A stretch of DNA of 64,000 bases from Symbiodinium natans (Eukaryota > Sar > Dinophyceae > Suessiales > Symbiodiniaceae), in assembly GCA_905221605.1 (NCBI GenBank), contig CAJNDS010002432.1, positions 62,001 to 126,000 of the forward strand. The letters are read 5' to 3'. Below the pieces are notes generated by a model that saw only the letters and a list, made by a program, of their open reading frames with translations, was not told where the DNA came from and made no database searches. Below are positions 46,726 to 58,714 of the stretch, piece by piece (the first letter of the stretch is position 1; every line of letters begins with the position of its first letter). Position numbers and translations under genes: made by a program.

Positions 46726-47245
46726 CCACTACTACTACCACTACCGATACCGCTACCCCTACCAATGCCACTACGACTCTACGGGTGCCTATGTGTCGAT
46801 ATTGCAAATCGTGCTTTGGTGCCTCGAGCGGGAATGAAACTTGCAACAACTACTTGAAGCCCCGCCACCCTCTGCTCTTCAAACCCAGGCGCGGCGGCAG
46901 GTGCCCCTAAGTACGACCACCACCACCACCATCACTTTACGACTACTTCCGGCTAGCGTAGGAAACAGCAATACTCGCCAGGGCCTCCTTGGCCTCAGCA
47001 CGGCGGCCAGCGCAATGGAGTTGTCCACATCCAGGAACCTTTGTCATCGCCACAGGCGTGAAGGGCGCGGGGCGCGAGCTCAATGCTTTAGGAAGGTAGT
47101 TCTGGCAACCAACTTTCAATATTGACAACAGGACAGTGTTCATCCAGGAGCGAGAAGATGGCAGACTGCGTCGACCGGCGGCAGCGCAGCTGCACAGACC
47201 GGACCTTCGTCTTGTAGGGGGAGGCGCGTACGTAGTTTGCCTGGT

Positions 47246-47247
<2 letters not shown>

Positions 47248-47282
<35 letters not shown>
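47248..47282. repeat. Homopolymer G35
   Basis: Thirty-five consecutive G on plus, the longest homopolymer in the window. Confidence 0.97.
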
Positions 47283-47283
<1 letters not shown>

Positions 47284-47322
47284 TGGGAACGTCCGTTCCC
47301 ATGGCACTGGTAGTTGCCGCAT

Positions 47323-47540
47323 CTTGCCTCTTTGCACAACATAATGCCAAAGTATGTGTGCGTCTCTAAAACATGCCCCACACGCTGGCATTTGAAGCGT
47401 TCTTGCCTCTTTGCACAACATAACGCCAGAGGATTCTTGACGCGCTGTCACGAGCATACATGCCTCTTGCGAACATGCCCCACTAGTATTTGCTGTGTTT
47501 TTGCCTCTTGGCACAACACATGGCGCAAGCAGGTTCAACC
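47323..47540. repeat. Three direct repeats with CTTGCCTCTTTGCACAACAT core
   Basis: The core starts near 47323, 47402 and 47500 (spacings about 79 and 98). Copies share a following ACATGCCCCAC word. Degenerate minisatellite. Confidence 0.75.
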
Positions 47541-48885
47541 TGCCAAAGGATGAAAACATCTTGCTGAAAAAAGAGTCGGCCGCGCACTTTCCTGCCACAC
47601 TTACTTTCTACACTCCCAGCCCTCTTCTTCGTGCACGTCCGCAAACATCGTAAGTTACAGCATTTCAAGCCCCTCATTGCACATTCTTACCAAGCCTAAA
47701 CCCCTGCATATTGCAGTATTTCCAGCTTTCACGAACAACCTTGGCACACCAAACCACCAGGCAAACTACGCATACGTGACCTTGTAGGGCCCGACTGTAC
47801 CTAGGACGTGATTTTACTTACTCGGGGGCCTCTGCCTCGGGAGAGACTCTAAACTTAAACAATTCACGCAAGCAAAGGCATTGAAGTCGGTGGCACACGC
47901 GGCGGGACTGACTTGCCCAAACTTTGAACTGAAAGGAGCTTTGTGCAGGAGCCTGGGTCCGGGTACTCCCCTGTGCTTGGGCGCTTTGTTGAAGCATCCC
48001 GCCTCCTCCACCTGATCTTCGCCGGTGCCGATCAGGCGAAGGTTGAACTGTAGACAGGCGGGCGCGTCCTTGCCGTACGCATGTCTAGCAGAGTGCTGCA
48101 TGAATAGGCCAGACGCGTATGCAAGCGCGGCTCTACATTACTGTACTTCAGCAGGAAACTGCAAGAAGCAGAGAGATCCGGCGACCCACAGCGGAATGTT
48201 GAAGCGCATGATCAAACCGCAAACCCTTCATCAAGAAACGCGAAATCATGCTAAAACCTAGCCTTCTCCACCGCTGGCCCATTCACGGTGACAAGCACGG
48301 GCACCTGTCAAATTCGACAATGTCCCACATAGTTCGATCAACAAGGAGCCTCTGCTAGAGGCGGCCAGACACCAAGCTTGTTCCTGGTTGCAGCCTGCGC
48401 CATGGCCCCTGGTGCCAAGCGCACGGACGAAGAAGAGCCGGTCACTGAAGACCTCGCCCAAAGCAAAGCCTAAACAACCAAAAGTCTGACCCACTATTTA
48501 GGCCCTTTTGCGGGGACATCAGGGACTTGGCTGCAAGTCCCGCACTGATGAAAGGGACCAATGAGAGGGTAGCGGAGTAGTTGCGTAGTGGAGTGGTATG
48601 TATTTCAGTTTCTGAGCATTCAACGGGCTGCCATAGCATGGTTAGCGCCGCGTGCTGACCATTGCTGACTCGCGACGAGCTCGACACCTCGGCCCTCACA
48701 TCCAGCCAAGAGGCACCTCGGTTCAGGGTCTGCGCGGCAGCTTCGGACTTCGCTTCAGTACTTCACTTCGTGCTAAAGGTTTGTTGGGCCTTCTGAGGTC
48801 TCGGGCCTCGAAGAGATCTGTGATATCATATCATGAAAGATGACAAGGCCCAAAGGCTTGGGGGAACCACGCCCAGGGCACCTGC

Positions 48886-49009
48886 ATTCTGCACCCGCAG
48901 ATCGATGGGCGCAGGGCTGGCAATCAGCTTCCCCTCCACCACGTCGGGAAGGCTCTTGGCGTGGATGATGCCCTTCCTGACTCTCTTGAGTGCCATTGCT
49001 GGAAGAGCC
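48886..49009 (-). CDS. Exon of an unknown gene
   Basis: AG|G acceptor at 49011-49010, GC donor at 48885-48884, 124 bases reading ALPAMALKRVRKGIIHAKSL then PDVVEGKLIASPAPIDLRVQ and N. Strong protein-like content and codon bias. Family not recognised. The preceding exon candidate ends in a different phase, so an exon is missing between them or the acceptor lies elsewhere (an alternative AG is at 49000-48999). Confidence 0.65.
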
Positions 49010-49334
49010 CTGGGACAAGAAGACCCGGAAATTCGCCACATTCCCAGATATGGTCTTAACCAAAGGCCAGGCAAGTCGCAACGCCTTCAGGGCCTCCAAA
49101 CGGCAGCCGAATCGCAGGGGCACCTGGCTAAATCGGGTGCCGGAGAATGCCGGCACGTAAAAACTCTGAGGGCTTCTTACGGCTATATTGTGGCTGCTGA
49201 TGCCGATCCCACCTTCCCGCGCACCCGCGAGAGCAGGTGGTAGGTCCCTGTTGCCTCGGAAAGTACAGGTAGGATGGTAGCCTGTGGGGGCTGTGGGAGC
49301 TGTTTGGGGTCCGCATGTGCTGTATCAAAGTCAC

Positions 49335-49400
49335 CTCGAAGTGAAAAGGCACGGTGAAGGGCGTGTTGCCGTATATGTTGCCCGCAAATGGTCCCAGCAC
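49335..49400 (-). CDS. Exon of an unknown gene, GT donor
   Basis: Sixty-six bases, AG|G acceptor, reading VLGPFAGNIYGNTPFTVPFH then FE, ending at a canonical GT donor (GAG|GTGACT). Phase 0 to 0. One of the few GT introns in the window. Confidence 0.6.
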
Positions 49401-49688
49401 CTGCAGCAGGGCGTAGTCAAGGCCTTGAGATGCTTTGAAGGTCTAAAACCAAGGGCGTTCCAATGGTAGGCAGTGGCGCAATTGCGACCTCGTGCTTTAC
49501 GTGGTCTTGACATGCTGCATTAACTGCGACCCCTCTCTCCAGCCTTGTTCCCGGGCGCGACCAGCTCGAAGGTGTGAAGCCTTGCCCCCAATAACGATCT
49601 GAAAGTTGGCATCCGGGCGCCCGGGCGTCTAGAGAGGGGGGCGGGGTAAGTTCTGGTGTTGAATGGACATCAATGACGATTTCAGACT

Positions 49689-49778
49689 TTAAGCTTCTGA
49701 GCGCAACCGAAGCTCCCGCGGCAGCTCACACCGAAGCGCCCCGGTGTCTTCACCTTCAACACCCCGACGACCCAGTAC
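49689..49778 (-). CDS. Possible terminal exon of an unknown gene
   Basis: After an AG|G acceptor the phase-0 frame reads VLGRRGVEGEDTGALRCELP then RELRLRSEA and a TAA stop at 49691-49689. A competing frame (YWVVGVLKVKTPGRFG) is also open to a nearby stop, so the reading is uncertain. Confidence 0.45.
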   Translation of the reverse strand, partial: VLGRRGVEGEDTGALRCELPRELRLRSEA

Positions 49779-50089
49779 CTTCGGCTTTGGGGCTCCGGGT
49801 TTAGGGGGTGTTTAGTGACTATGCAATTTGGAGATATTCGCGAGTTTCTGCTCGGCATTGTTCTCATGAGTCTTGCGGGCTCAAGGGTGCTCCAACAAGC
49901 TGACATCCGACCGCGTTCTTGTCGATTTAATGATGAAACGATGTAGTGATGAAGTGACGGGATGATGTACTGGCGTCTTCCGGTGCGGCGTGATGCAATG
50001 TAGAAGCTTACAAGCGGGTCTTTGCAGCTCTGGAAGTTTCGGGTGTGCCAACGGCACAAATAACCACGGCTGAAAGCTGAGGTTCTCAG

Positions 50090-50270
50090 AACTGGCATTT
50101 AAATCCTCCCCTGTGGCTACCCTTCTCCCCCGCATTTGCACTGCATCCCGACATTCTTTCCAGGGCCGCGACTGAACATGAAGCACGTCGGTCCCGGAAC
50201 CCAACGGAGGGCTCTGTAACAGCTGCTGGAAGGGGACATGGTCGTGAGGCAACCTCGTGGGCACTACATG
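50090..50270 (-). CDS. Candidate exon, unknown gene
   Basis: Minus-strand frame LPHDHVPFQQLLQSPPLGSG then TDVLHVQSRPWKECRDAVQM has good protein-like content, but clear splice borders were not fixed. Confidence 0.4.
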
Positions 50271-51155
50271 GCTTTCGTGGGCTTTCTTTGCCAGTGACGA
50301 GTGGCTCAGATCTGGGGATTTCGGATGCTGATTTTCCAGAGGGCACGGCTGACACAGGCTCAAAAACACTTCCGATGCCCGTCCGAAACACAAACCTAAG
50401 CAGGACCTGCGGGGCAAGAGCCTACGAAATGTCACAGCTTCAAGCCAGGTGGCTGGATCTGACCCCACCCGTCACTGCCTAAGCGCACGGGCCCGGGCAC
50501 CATTTTTCAACCCTGAAGATCCCGTCTCTCCGATGCCGATGGCAAGACTGAAGTTGTTGAAAATTCCCTCAAACCTCAGGCCCTGGCACCCCCATCACAT
50601 ATATTGTAGACAAAGATTCAAAAAGAGCCTCACACGCTTTGCGCTCCGAAACTTATCTTGGGGTTGAGGCTTCGCCATCGCGCTGCTCACCATATCGGTG
50701 GATCTCCATGACACGCGACCTCGTGGACTGGGGGTTTGGGGTTTCTGTGTTGAGGCCCCATGATTAGCGATGCTTGGCCATCGCACTCACGTCTCCACAC
50801 TTGTGCTGACCCTGCGCAAACCCGCCCGACTTTAGACTTCGCTAGACATGAAACCCTACAGATCCTACAGGCGATTGTCATCAGGGCTTCACACAAAGGA
50901 TCGGGAGCTTTGAGCTTTCTACGGATTTCACGACAATCCAGAATCTCAAATTCTCACGAGAACTGAACTTGTGAATATGCAAGCACTCTGCCACTATACA
51001 AACCCTGACAGCAGGGTTTCCACTTCCCCCCAATCAAATTCTCTGACCACATTTTACACCCCGCAGGGCACAAAGCCAGGCACCTCCCCGCGCGTGCTCG
51101 GCCAGCAGCCCAGCACCCGCCTTTCCTTAGTATTAGCAGGTGACGCGTCGGTGGC

Positions 51156-51241
51156 CCCAGTGCCTCCATCAGGCCAATCAGGAACATTGCCAAGCGTCGG
51201 GAGAAGAGCTGCCAAGCACCACCGTGGCGGGCCACGGGGTC
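51156..51241 (-). CDS. Exon of an unknown gene
   Basis: Eighty-six bases, AG|G acceptor at 51243-51242, GC donor at 51155-51154, reading DPVARHGGAWQLFSRRLAMF then LIGLMEAL. The amphipathic helix is plausible. Family not recognised. Confidence 0.62.
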
Positions 51242-51867
51242 CTTAAAAAAACACACCAACATCGGACTTGTGAAAAGTCTGACTTGGGAGATGACGGGTC
51301 CACTGATGCGTTTTTTGTCCAGCTAGGTCACTGCCTCATACTCAACTTTGCCGGAGGCAAAGGGGCCCAGGACCCACCACTTCTTGGCAAACTTTGGGAG
51401 CTTGTCTCCTGCCGCCACCTTGTAGGTTGACAGTTGAGTTCGGCCCTTCTGCTGGGAACTTTCAAGTCCATCCTGGAAACGGTCGCAAACAGATCCCAAG
51501 GCGAATCCGACCCCCCTAACGCCTCTCCACATGTCGCAAGCACAAGCGCGCAGGCGACAGCGCGCATCGCCCCCGCAGCTTCGGCAGGGAGCAATTCCAG
51601 GGTTATGGGTTGGGAGGCTGAGGGCTTGGGGTGGGTTTGGCGTTTGGGTGGGTCGAAACCTGTCTTGAGAAGTGTTTGGAGGACATATATAGTGGAGGAG
51701 AACGTTTGTGAGCAGGTGGTTGGAGCCTTGTCGCAGAACATGTGGCAGACACAGATCCTGAGCCACGGATGTGTTTGAAGAATCTCACTTCAGAAAGCAA
51801 GTTTCCGTAGCTGGCAAGATCAATCCCCGTGCACAACCCGCTCACCTTTGTGCCCCTTCGCGAGCTG

Positions 51868-53062
51868 TCACACAGGGGGAACACCGGGAACACTGCCAGC
51901 GGCCGGCTCAGCGGCAGGGGCGCCCTCGGCCGCGGAGCCCTCGGCAGGTGCGCCACCGGCGCCCTCGGCACCCTCCTGAGGCGGTGTCTCCCCTGGCACC
52001 TCGCCATCGGGGTACACGCAGTGAAGGTAGGGCGTCTCGGCAGAGAGCAGCGCCTGGAAGCAGATCCGAGCTTCGGGTTTAAAAAAGCTTTGTCGAGCTC
52101 CGACATACCTGCAACAAGCTATGGCAAATATGGCAACTGCGCATCCAGTTTAGAAAAGCAGCACCCAAGCGAACCCGAACGCCGAAGCCCCAAGAACCCG
52201 CATCTCAACGACGACACGGATGCCTTCTTCAGCGGCTTCGGCTCAATGCAGGTGCCCAGGAACTTGACCGTGTCGCCCTTGCGTCAAGGCTCAGGGCCCT
52301 CAGGCCTTCAGGGCCTTCAGGCCCTTTGATGTATCACCCTTTGATGTATCGGTTTAGAGCCCAGAGCCCTCCAACATGATCAAAGCAGAGACCCAGAAAC
52401 CGAGCCCCTTTTTGTTGCGCTTAAGGTCCTGTCGCCCAGACCTCCAAAGTCAGAATCTCAACCCCTGTGTATAAACCCGCTTTGACCAGAAACCTCGGGG
52501 GCCTCCCGCCAGTGGAAGTCCTCTGCGCGCTTGGCGTCGCAGGTGAAGTCCTGGCCATCCTCGCCGAGCTCCTTCGCAGTTCTGTTGAGTGCCATCTTTG
52601 AGATTCGGGTTCGGCTTCAACCCGGCTGTGGAACGTGGTTTCAGGCTTCTGGGATGTCTTTCGAGAGAAAACAAAAAAAAAGCACCTAAGCGTGCAGGGC
52701 ACAGCGAAGACATGCAGTTTGCAAGCACCTCTCGCAAACACACACTCCCAAACTCCACCAGAAGCCCTCGGCTCCTTCTGTTCGCACAGCTCGAACTTGC
52801 CACCCTCCTCCTGCTGGGGCGGATTGGACAGGGGCTTGCCGAGCCTATTGAAACCCCTCCAGCTTTGGACCCCGGGTTTTGGGACGAGGCCCGGAAACAT
52901 CGGGGCTTCCGGGGGCTTCCGGCTTCCCCTTGACACCCTCTCCCCGAGGCTTCTGTGAAGTAGACCTGTGCGGCTCTGCTCTCCCGAGACCGAGGCCTTC
53001 AGGCACGCCAGGAGCTCGGAGTTGGGCCTCTCCGGGTTCAGGATGTCCACGTTGGCCCCGGC
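51868..53062 (-). CDS. Unknown gene, five exons with stop, acidic Ala/Gly/Pro tail
   Basis: Exons: 52997-53062 GANVDILNPERPNSELLACL; 52775-52810 EEGGKFELCEQK; 52503-52595 MALNRTAKELGEDG then QDFTCDAKRAEDFHWRE; ~52205-52277 GDTVKFLGTCIEPKPLKK then ASVSSL; 51868-52070 ICFQALLSAETPYLHCVYPD then GEVPGETPPQEGAEGAGG and an Ala/Pro/Glu tail ending VPPV and TGA. Phases are consistent from 52810 to the stop (0, 0, 1). Donors are GC, GA, GC, and GC or GA. The third exon has a faint likeness to the first helix and strand of ubiquitin-conjugating enzymes (KELGED...FHW), too weak to name. The first exon may belong further upstream, with exons missing between. Confidence 0.72.
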
Positions 53063-53069
53063 CTCGCGT

Positions 53070-54925
53070 AGTTTTGAGGGGGGGGGAGGGTGCAGGGCAG
53101 TGACACCTGTATGTTTTGAAGTGGAACCATCAAAACTCCATGTACATGCCGAATGCCTGAAAAACACAGATAACGGGAAACAAGAGAAAGAGTGGATGAC
53201 ACTGAAAACATCGAAGAACGTGAAAACAAAAACACTGAACAAAACTGAAGAACACGAAGAAGATGAAAAGAATGAAGCGTGCCGGAGAAGCTAATTGGGT
53301 TCTCACTCATACTTTTGTTTTTTACTTTCGGCAGGCAGCTTGCGTGCCTCGACTTGTTGCAATTCTCTCGTGCTGCACTAGTCACTAGTTGTGGTCCATT
53401 TCGTGCCCCTTTCTCGTGTTCTTGCGGGTTTCACCATGTTGCATTTAACTTCCACATTTCTGCTCCGAGTCCTATGCCACACAATGCGCGGCAGGTTCGC
53501 TTAGCCCTTGCAAAAAGGACAAAAGGCATAAGCCATCATAAGCCACACAGAACACTGTGGCTCGTGGACCTTGGTGTTTCCATGTGTTCATCTGCTCGGC
53601 TTCGCTCAGTTCGGCCCTGAAGCCTCCTCCCTCTCTTCGCTCTTTTCTCTTCGCGGAGCGCTGGCCTTGAAAAAGTTTGGAGGCTCCACGATGGCGGCCT
53701 TGAACGGATCTTCGCCATCGATCTCCTCAGAGAATGGGGGGATTTAGCCGATCTAGCCTTTCAATCTTTACTGGTGCTAAGATGGGGCGAGGCTGAGGCT
53801 AGCTGGAGCCATTAGGATGTCCATGCCATAGGTCATAAGCTGGAACCATGCGAGACAAGCTGCTACCACTACCCCTGCCCCGAGGCTCCGAGCGCGGACG
53901 ACCAATAGACAAGCGTCCGCTGAAGTGATAAGCTTCGGCTCAAACTGCTTGCGCAAGTTCTCCTGGGCTTGTTGAAGCCCCGGTTCTTGAGCGCAGTTTT
54001 CAGGGATTTGACTTGACTAAGCCATTTTTAAGTCCCAGACCTGTAGAACATGGAGATACGAAAGCTTCAGATCGAAACCGCCCACAAGCTAAATCGCCTA
54101 GGATCATGAGCCGTAAAATTCTCACATGGCACAGTAGTGTTCGCGACGGGAATCGAAGGATCGATTTCGGGCGTAATGGTTTCGCCAATTCGTTTCGCTT
54201 GCGTCGGTTGTTCAAGGCACAGGAGCAATGAGTGCGGGTGGGTTATGGGAGGGTTGAGGGGCTTTCACTGCAGTTGGGTTGAAGGATTACACTGGATTGG
54301 TTTCTCGAGGTGTAAGGCAGTTAAGGGGCTTTCAGGGTTTGGTGCGGCTTGTCCAGGCCGGTTGCAGGCCAAGCCACCAAGTCTCTGTCCAGTCTCTGCT
54401 GCCGCTTCGTGAGGAGCCGGTCCTCCTCCGGAAGATCCGATTCGCGTTCTCTTTCAGACCATGCTCATGTCTGTCTTCAGACACCACTGACACCACCATC
54501 CTACCACATCAGCGAAAACAGCTTGCAGGTTGCAATTGTTGGAGTTAAGCCTGTTACCCCTGATTCCTGGTACGATCATTCCGGAAATAGGCACAGGGCT
54601 CGTGGAAGCGCAGCAGTACGGCACCATCTTCGGCGTACTAAGCTACGCTGCTACACTCCTTTGGGGCCCTTCGTACACTGAGCACTGAGAGACTGAGAGG
54701 CACCTTCTGGCAGTCTGGCGTCGTGTCTGCGCCGCCGGGACGCAGCTTTGGTTTGCTGATCTCGTGGCCGAACCTGTCTTGGGGGTCGGGAGGTGCCAAT
54801 GATTCCTTCTGAGTTGCGTAGGTCTGAGGCACTCTGGAGAAAGAAGCTTCAGCATAGTTCCTAAACCCCAAAGCCCCACACAGAGCCCGAACCCCGCTAA
54901 GAAACTTCTCCAAGTCATATGACAC
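53070..54925. other. 1.9 kb with no supported exon
   Basis: Intergenic or intron sequence between two minus-strand genes. AAAACATCGAAGAACGTGAA-type A-rich patch near 53.2 kb; no other structure seen. Confidence 0.35.
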
Positions 54926-54932
54926 CAGTCTC

Positions 54933-54986
54933 TCAGAGTCCAAGTAGCTTGTTGAGCTCAGCCATGTCATCGAAGTAGCCCTTGGC
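54933..54986 (-). CDS. Terminal exon of an unknown gene
   Basis: AG|G acceptor at 54988-54987, then AKGYFDDMAELNKLLGL and TGA at 54935-54933. Eighteen codons, phase 0. It marks the 3' end of a gene whose upstream exons probably include 55511-55608. Confidence 0.62.
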   Translation of the reverse strand, partial: AKGYFDDMAELNKLLGL

Positions 54987-55167
54987 CTCATGCTAGACTG
55001 CCAACCCCTATTCTACGCGTGGGCAACACAACTTTTCAAAGGAATACGCGGCCCTTCCAAGTTGAACGGCGCTTGGGGCTTCAAGCCTGGTACATGAAGG
55101 TTTAGATACTGCATGGGTGTTTCAGCCATTTTCGGAAGAACTTTTGCGAATGAGAAATCAGAATGGG

Positions 55168-55178
55168 GGGGGGGGGGT
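55168..55178. repeat. Short G run
   Basis: About eleven consecutive G on plus. Confidence 0.85.
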
Positions 55179-55510
55179 ACTAGACATGGTTCCTATGGTA
55201 TTTACTTCTGAAGAAACGAAAGCCGTTTGTTAATTCTCTCACTTCTTCCGAGGATGGAACAAGGACCAGAGTCTTGGAACTCTGCAATGTCTGAGTTCTC
55301 CCTGCAGTACAGAAACCTGGAAGGAACGTCTAGGTCGTAGATTGGCATATCGGGAATTTGAAATAGACTCAATGGACATCTGATAATTTCTTGCCGGCCC
55401 AGCTCGCCCAGACATGAAACCGAAACAATGAGGGCCGTTGGTTCCAAACCAGTCTTCAAAAAAAGCGGTAGGCACATGAGGGGGGCAGCATTTCACCTGT
55501 ATCTGCCTAC

Positions 55511-55608
55511 GAACATGCCACAAATGAGGACCCGAGTGTCCATCTGGAAGGCCGTGGCCCTCCGCGGCGCGGGCACCCACGCCTGGAAGGCCGCGTGTTC
55601 CATGTCAC
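55511..55608 (-). CDS. Exon of the gene ending at 54933 (inferred)
   Basis: AG|G acceptor at 55610-55609, frame DMEHAAFQAWVPAPRRATAF then QMDTRVLICGMF, GT donor (TTC|GTAGGC). Phase 1 in, phase 0 out, compatible with the terminal exon at 54986. A GC donor a few bases earlier (TGTG|GC) is an alternative. Family not recognised. Confidence 0.58.
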
Positions 55609-56544
55609 CTGGGGAAGCTCAGCAGCGGAAGCTTACGGGACGCTCAGGGAAGTGATGCCCTGCACTCCCGCTCAAAAGTCATCGCGTCCCAGCCACTCGG
55701 CAGATAGCACAAGCCATGGCCCAAAGAGCCCGGCATGGGGAGGCTTTGCCCCAAAGCCAAGGCTCTCGGTGCTGAGGGCTTCGGAACTAATCGACTTTGA
55801 AGGCATTGAAGTTGAGTCACCATGTGTGGGTTGAAGGCTGCAGCTGCAAACTTGCTGAGCCACATGCTTGGACCAGAAAGACAACGCATGGCTGCATGGC
55901 TTGGAAAGCCTCATTCTAAAAATTTGGCTCACACCTTCTGACAAAAAAGTTGTAAAACACAAGATAGCACTTCCATGAAACCCAATCCCTTTCGCTGTCT
56001 TTTTCCGCTGCCGCTACTCTGTTTGCGGCAGAGAGTCATCGGCTTCCGTCCTGGGCGTGCTGTGAGGATCTTTGACTAAACCCTGGGACGGTGAAATATC
56101 ACAGGGCGTTCGTGCCATCCTACAACCTCAAGCCTTCAAGCAATTGGCATGTCGGACTCGAGCGCTCTGGAGCTCTCCCCCTTTCGCCAGCCTGCTTGGG
56201 AGCAGCAGGTTTCGCTTCTCCGAGCCCCTCGGTGCCAAGACGTCCTGGCGCGTTTCGGGCTCACACATGTGCCTGGAAGGTCTGAAGGGGTTTTTGCAAA
56301 GGAGGGCTGGCTGTCATCGGGCGATGTCCTATCTTCAATGCACTCATATTATCATGAGTTTCTTCAACCCATAGAAACCGCGCCAAAGGCACCTTAATGA
56401 CTCTTACTGGTTCGAGGGTGTCTAAGTGGGGAGCCTCTGCTCAAGTCTCGACCCCATGTCTTTTACAGCCTGCATTCCGTCTTCACTGCGCTGTTCCTTC
56501 GCAGCATGCCCTTACAAAGCAAGGCTGGCGAAACGCAGAGACCT

Positions 56545-57058
56545 CCAAGATGAACACAAACTGAGGTTGCAAACATCTGCATCTGCCTCAACCTCCAGTG
56601 GAAGAGTCACCACCTCAGGCGCTGGCATCACGTGGCTCGCGGTGCAGAATCCGCACCAGTACGTACCTCTCCCCGGGAAAACGGTGGCCCAGTTGAAGAG
56701 TATGAACCCAGAATCTTTCCAAAACATCCCAGAACCCTGTCTTCATAGGGTTCCTCCACATGTAACCCTGTCAATACGTTGCTCAATTCAAAGGGTTGCT
56801 CAATTCGGAGGCAGCTGATTGAAATCTGATTCCTACAGTCCTTGCAAAGGCCCGTGACACTTGTACAGTCTGCACAGTGGCGAGTACAGAAGCCATCGCA
56901 TGACTGCTGTGACGTGGGGCTTGCAGGGGATCTCGTGCCTTCCAGGCTGCGCGGGGTGCTGCTCAAGGGGGTCAACGAGCCAATAACGGTCCAGCGCCGG
57001 TGGAAGATTCAACCGGCAAGTTTCTGCTCGTTTTTTCATCCAGTCTTCGGGCGCACGT
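56545..57058 (-). CDS. Unknown gene, two exons, Cys-rich patch
   Basis: Exon 56925-57058 reads [44 protein letters not shown] and ends in phase 1 at a GC donor. The next exon starts at 56666 after AG and, in phase, gives [20 protein letters not shown] then [18 protein letters not shown]; its 3' border is not fixed. C-T-Y-W-C-G-F-C resembles a metal-binding knuckle. Family unknown. Confidence 0.6.
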
Positions 57059-57539
57059 CTTCCATGGCCCCAGCCGGTAGCCGAGGGGTTGCACACGCAC
57101 GACATCCCCCAGACGGCACCTGAGCTTTGAAGGTTTGTGATGTGAAGACGTGTTTAGAGCTTCAGTTTTGAGGGTTCTGACAGCTCTGACTTTGTGAAAC
57201 TTTGCTCTGGGAATCTACATTCAGTCTGTCTAGCCAGTATAAGAAAAGAGGATCCCCATCCATGAAGCACAAGCCCGATGTGAGCCCGGGCTCACATGCA
57301 AACCCGAGCACGAAGGACTGAAGCGACCAAGACTAAAGGGACTGGGGCTTGGGATTGAAGGGGGTTAGGGCCGGTTTTGGCCTTGGGGTTTGAACTTGGA
57401 ATCTTGTAGCGGCTTGTAATACTGCAGGCTCTGAAAGGGGCTTCGGCTTTTTCAGAACTGGACCCCAGGAAACGGGCCTTCAGGCGGCTAGGGCTGCGGC
57501 TCAGAATGCTCATCATGAGCCCAGACCTTCCAACATCAT

Positions 57540-57602
57540 TCAGACACGTGCAGCTACGTGCAGCTAGCTTCGTGCAGCTAGCTTCGTGCAGCCAGCTTGT
57601 CT
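57540..57602. repeat. CGTGCAGCTAGCTT short repeat
   Basis: Four imperfect copies of (TT)CGTGCAGCTA(GC), period 12-15. Confidence 0.8.
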
Positions 57603-57967
57603 TCTACGAGTAGCAGCTGACTTCAAGCCCTCTCCCCTCTAAGACTGATTGGCTCGCAGATGGTGAGGCGGCGCGCTCTGACTGGGACCGGACCTTCTTG
57701 GTGAAGCGGAAAGCTTTCTTGTACCGCATCACCCACATGTACCTCGAGTGGGAGTGCACAAAGACTTCAGCTCAAGCCCTGGACCTTAGTACTTGAGGAC
57801 CAACCCCTAATCCCAGACTAGATCTTGGATGGACGATGTAGGTTGATGCCGCAGCAACACTTACCATCGAGCCTGTCGCAAGCTACCCGGATCGATTTTG
57901 GGTGCTTGTCGTTGACGACGTAGCCTGGCGACCAAGAATCAGAATGCACTCCCACGCATGCTACCTG

Positions 57968-58354
57968 CTACGGTCCTCCGACACCTGAATCCACCATCTC
58001 CGTGCCGACAAACACTGAACATCTGCGAGCTCTAGCTTGTGTAATCTGGGGTCTTCCTATCCCACCGCCTATCATCTCATTGTTCGGTAGCTTGTTGTTC
58101 TTCTCGAACGTTCGCAGGTACCCGGCCGTCTGCCTGTACACTCTGCACAACACGTCGTGACTACGCTTGTCAGCATCCGAGAGATCAGGCTTCAATACAT
58201 GAAGCAGCAAACCCAAAGCCAACCCACAACCATTGTCACAAATCGCTCCACCCCAGCAACTCCGAAACTCAGCCATGTCAACGTTGGACATGCTGTGTAG
58301 CGCGCCCTGTGGCCCACCCTTGGAGTGCTTATAAGGCTTAGAGCCTCTTTTCAA
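57968..58354 (-). CDS. 128-codon ORF, unknown
   Basis: Open frame with protein-like stretches VDMAEFRSCWGGAICDNGCG, LALGLLLHVLKPDLSDADKR, SHDVLCRVYRQTAGYLRTFE and KNNKLPNNEMIGGG. It is longer and less GC-rich than the surrounding exons, which could mean a retroelement or retrogene fragment rather than a spliced gene. No family recognised. Confidence 0.45.
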   Translation of the reverse strand: MKRGSKPYKHSKGGPQGALHSMSNVDMAEFRSCWGGAICDNGCGLALGLLLHVLKPDLSDADKRSHDVLCRVYRQTAGYLRTFEKNNKLPNNEMIGGGIGRPQITQARARRCSVFVGTEMVDSGVGGP

Positions 58355-58714
58355 ACACCGACAAAGAAGAATCTGTCGGGGACCTCTGCCAGTACTTGTA
58401 GTGCCAATCCAAGCGAAAGGGGGATCGCCACATGGTCGGGGATGCGCTCCCCCGTCAGATCTAAAGGGCTCCTAGGGCTCCCAGGGTTTCAGAGGGCCCC
58501 AATTTATCATCACGTCTTTGGGAGTGTCGGGGTGTGGAGTGTGGAGTGACTCGTGTCACGTGAGGTGGGTTGGAGTAGGGTCCAAGTCCAAATTCGGCGA
58601 CCTGGGCGCCATGAAGCCAAATGCCAACTGATTCAATGGATGCATTCAATGCGCTCCCCCCTCTTCCCACACTGGAAGAGAACTTCCCTCAGTCTTGAAG
58701 GAGCGAAGGCACAA

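Larger units (their letters stand above)
45000..48880. other. Repeat-rich 3.9 kb without supported exons
   Basis: Apart from the microsatellites and homopolymers listed, no exon could be supported on either strand. It may hold intron(s) or the promoter side of the hydrolase gene. Confidence 0.4.

Noticed and set aside
46305-46857. Three overlapping frames rich in Tyr/Leu/Ser/Thr
   Set aside because: Translation of the CTACTT repeat in each frame, not protein coding.
49331-49513. Alternative minus frame over the 49.34-49.40 kb exon
   Set aside because: Lower protein-like quality and no splice signals; the VLGPFAGNIYGN frame explains the region better.
52503-52595. Ubiquitin-conjugating enzyme identity for the exon MALNRTAKELGED
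   Set aside because: Only a handful of residues resemble the E2 N-terminal helix, and neighbouring exons show no HPN or active-site Cys motif.
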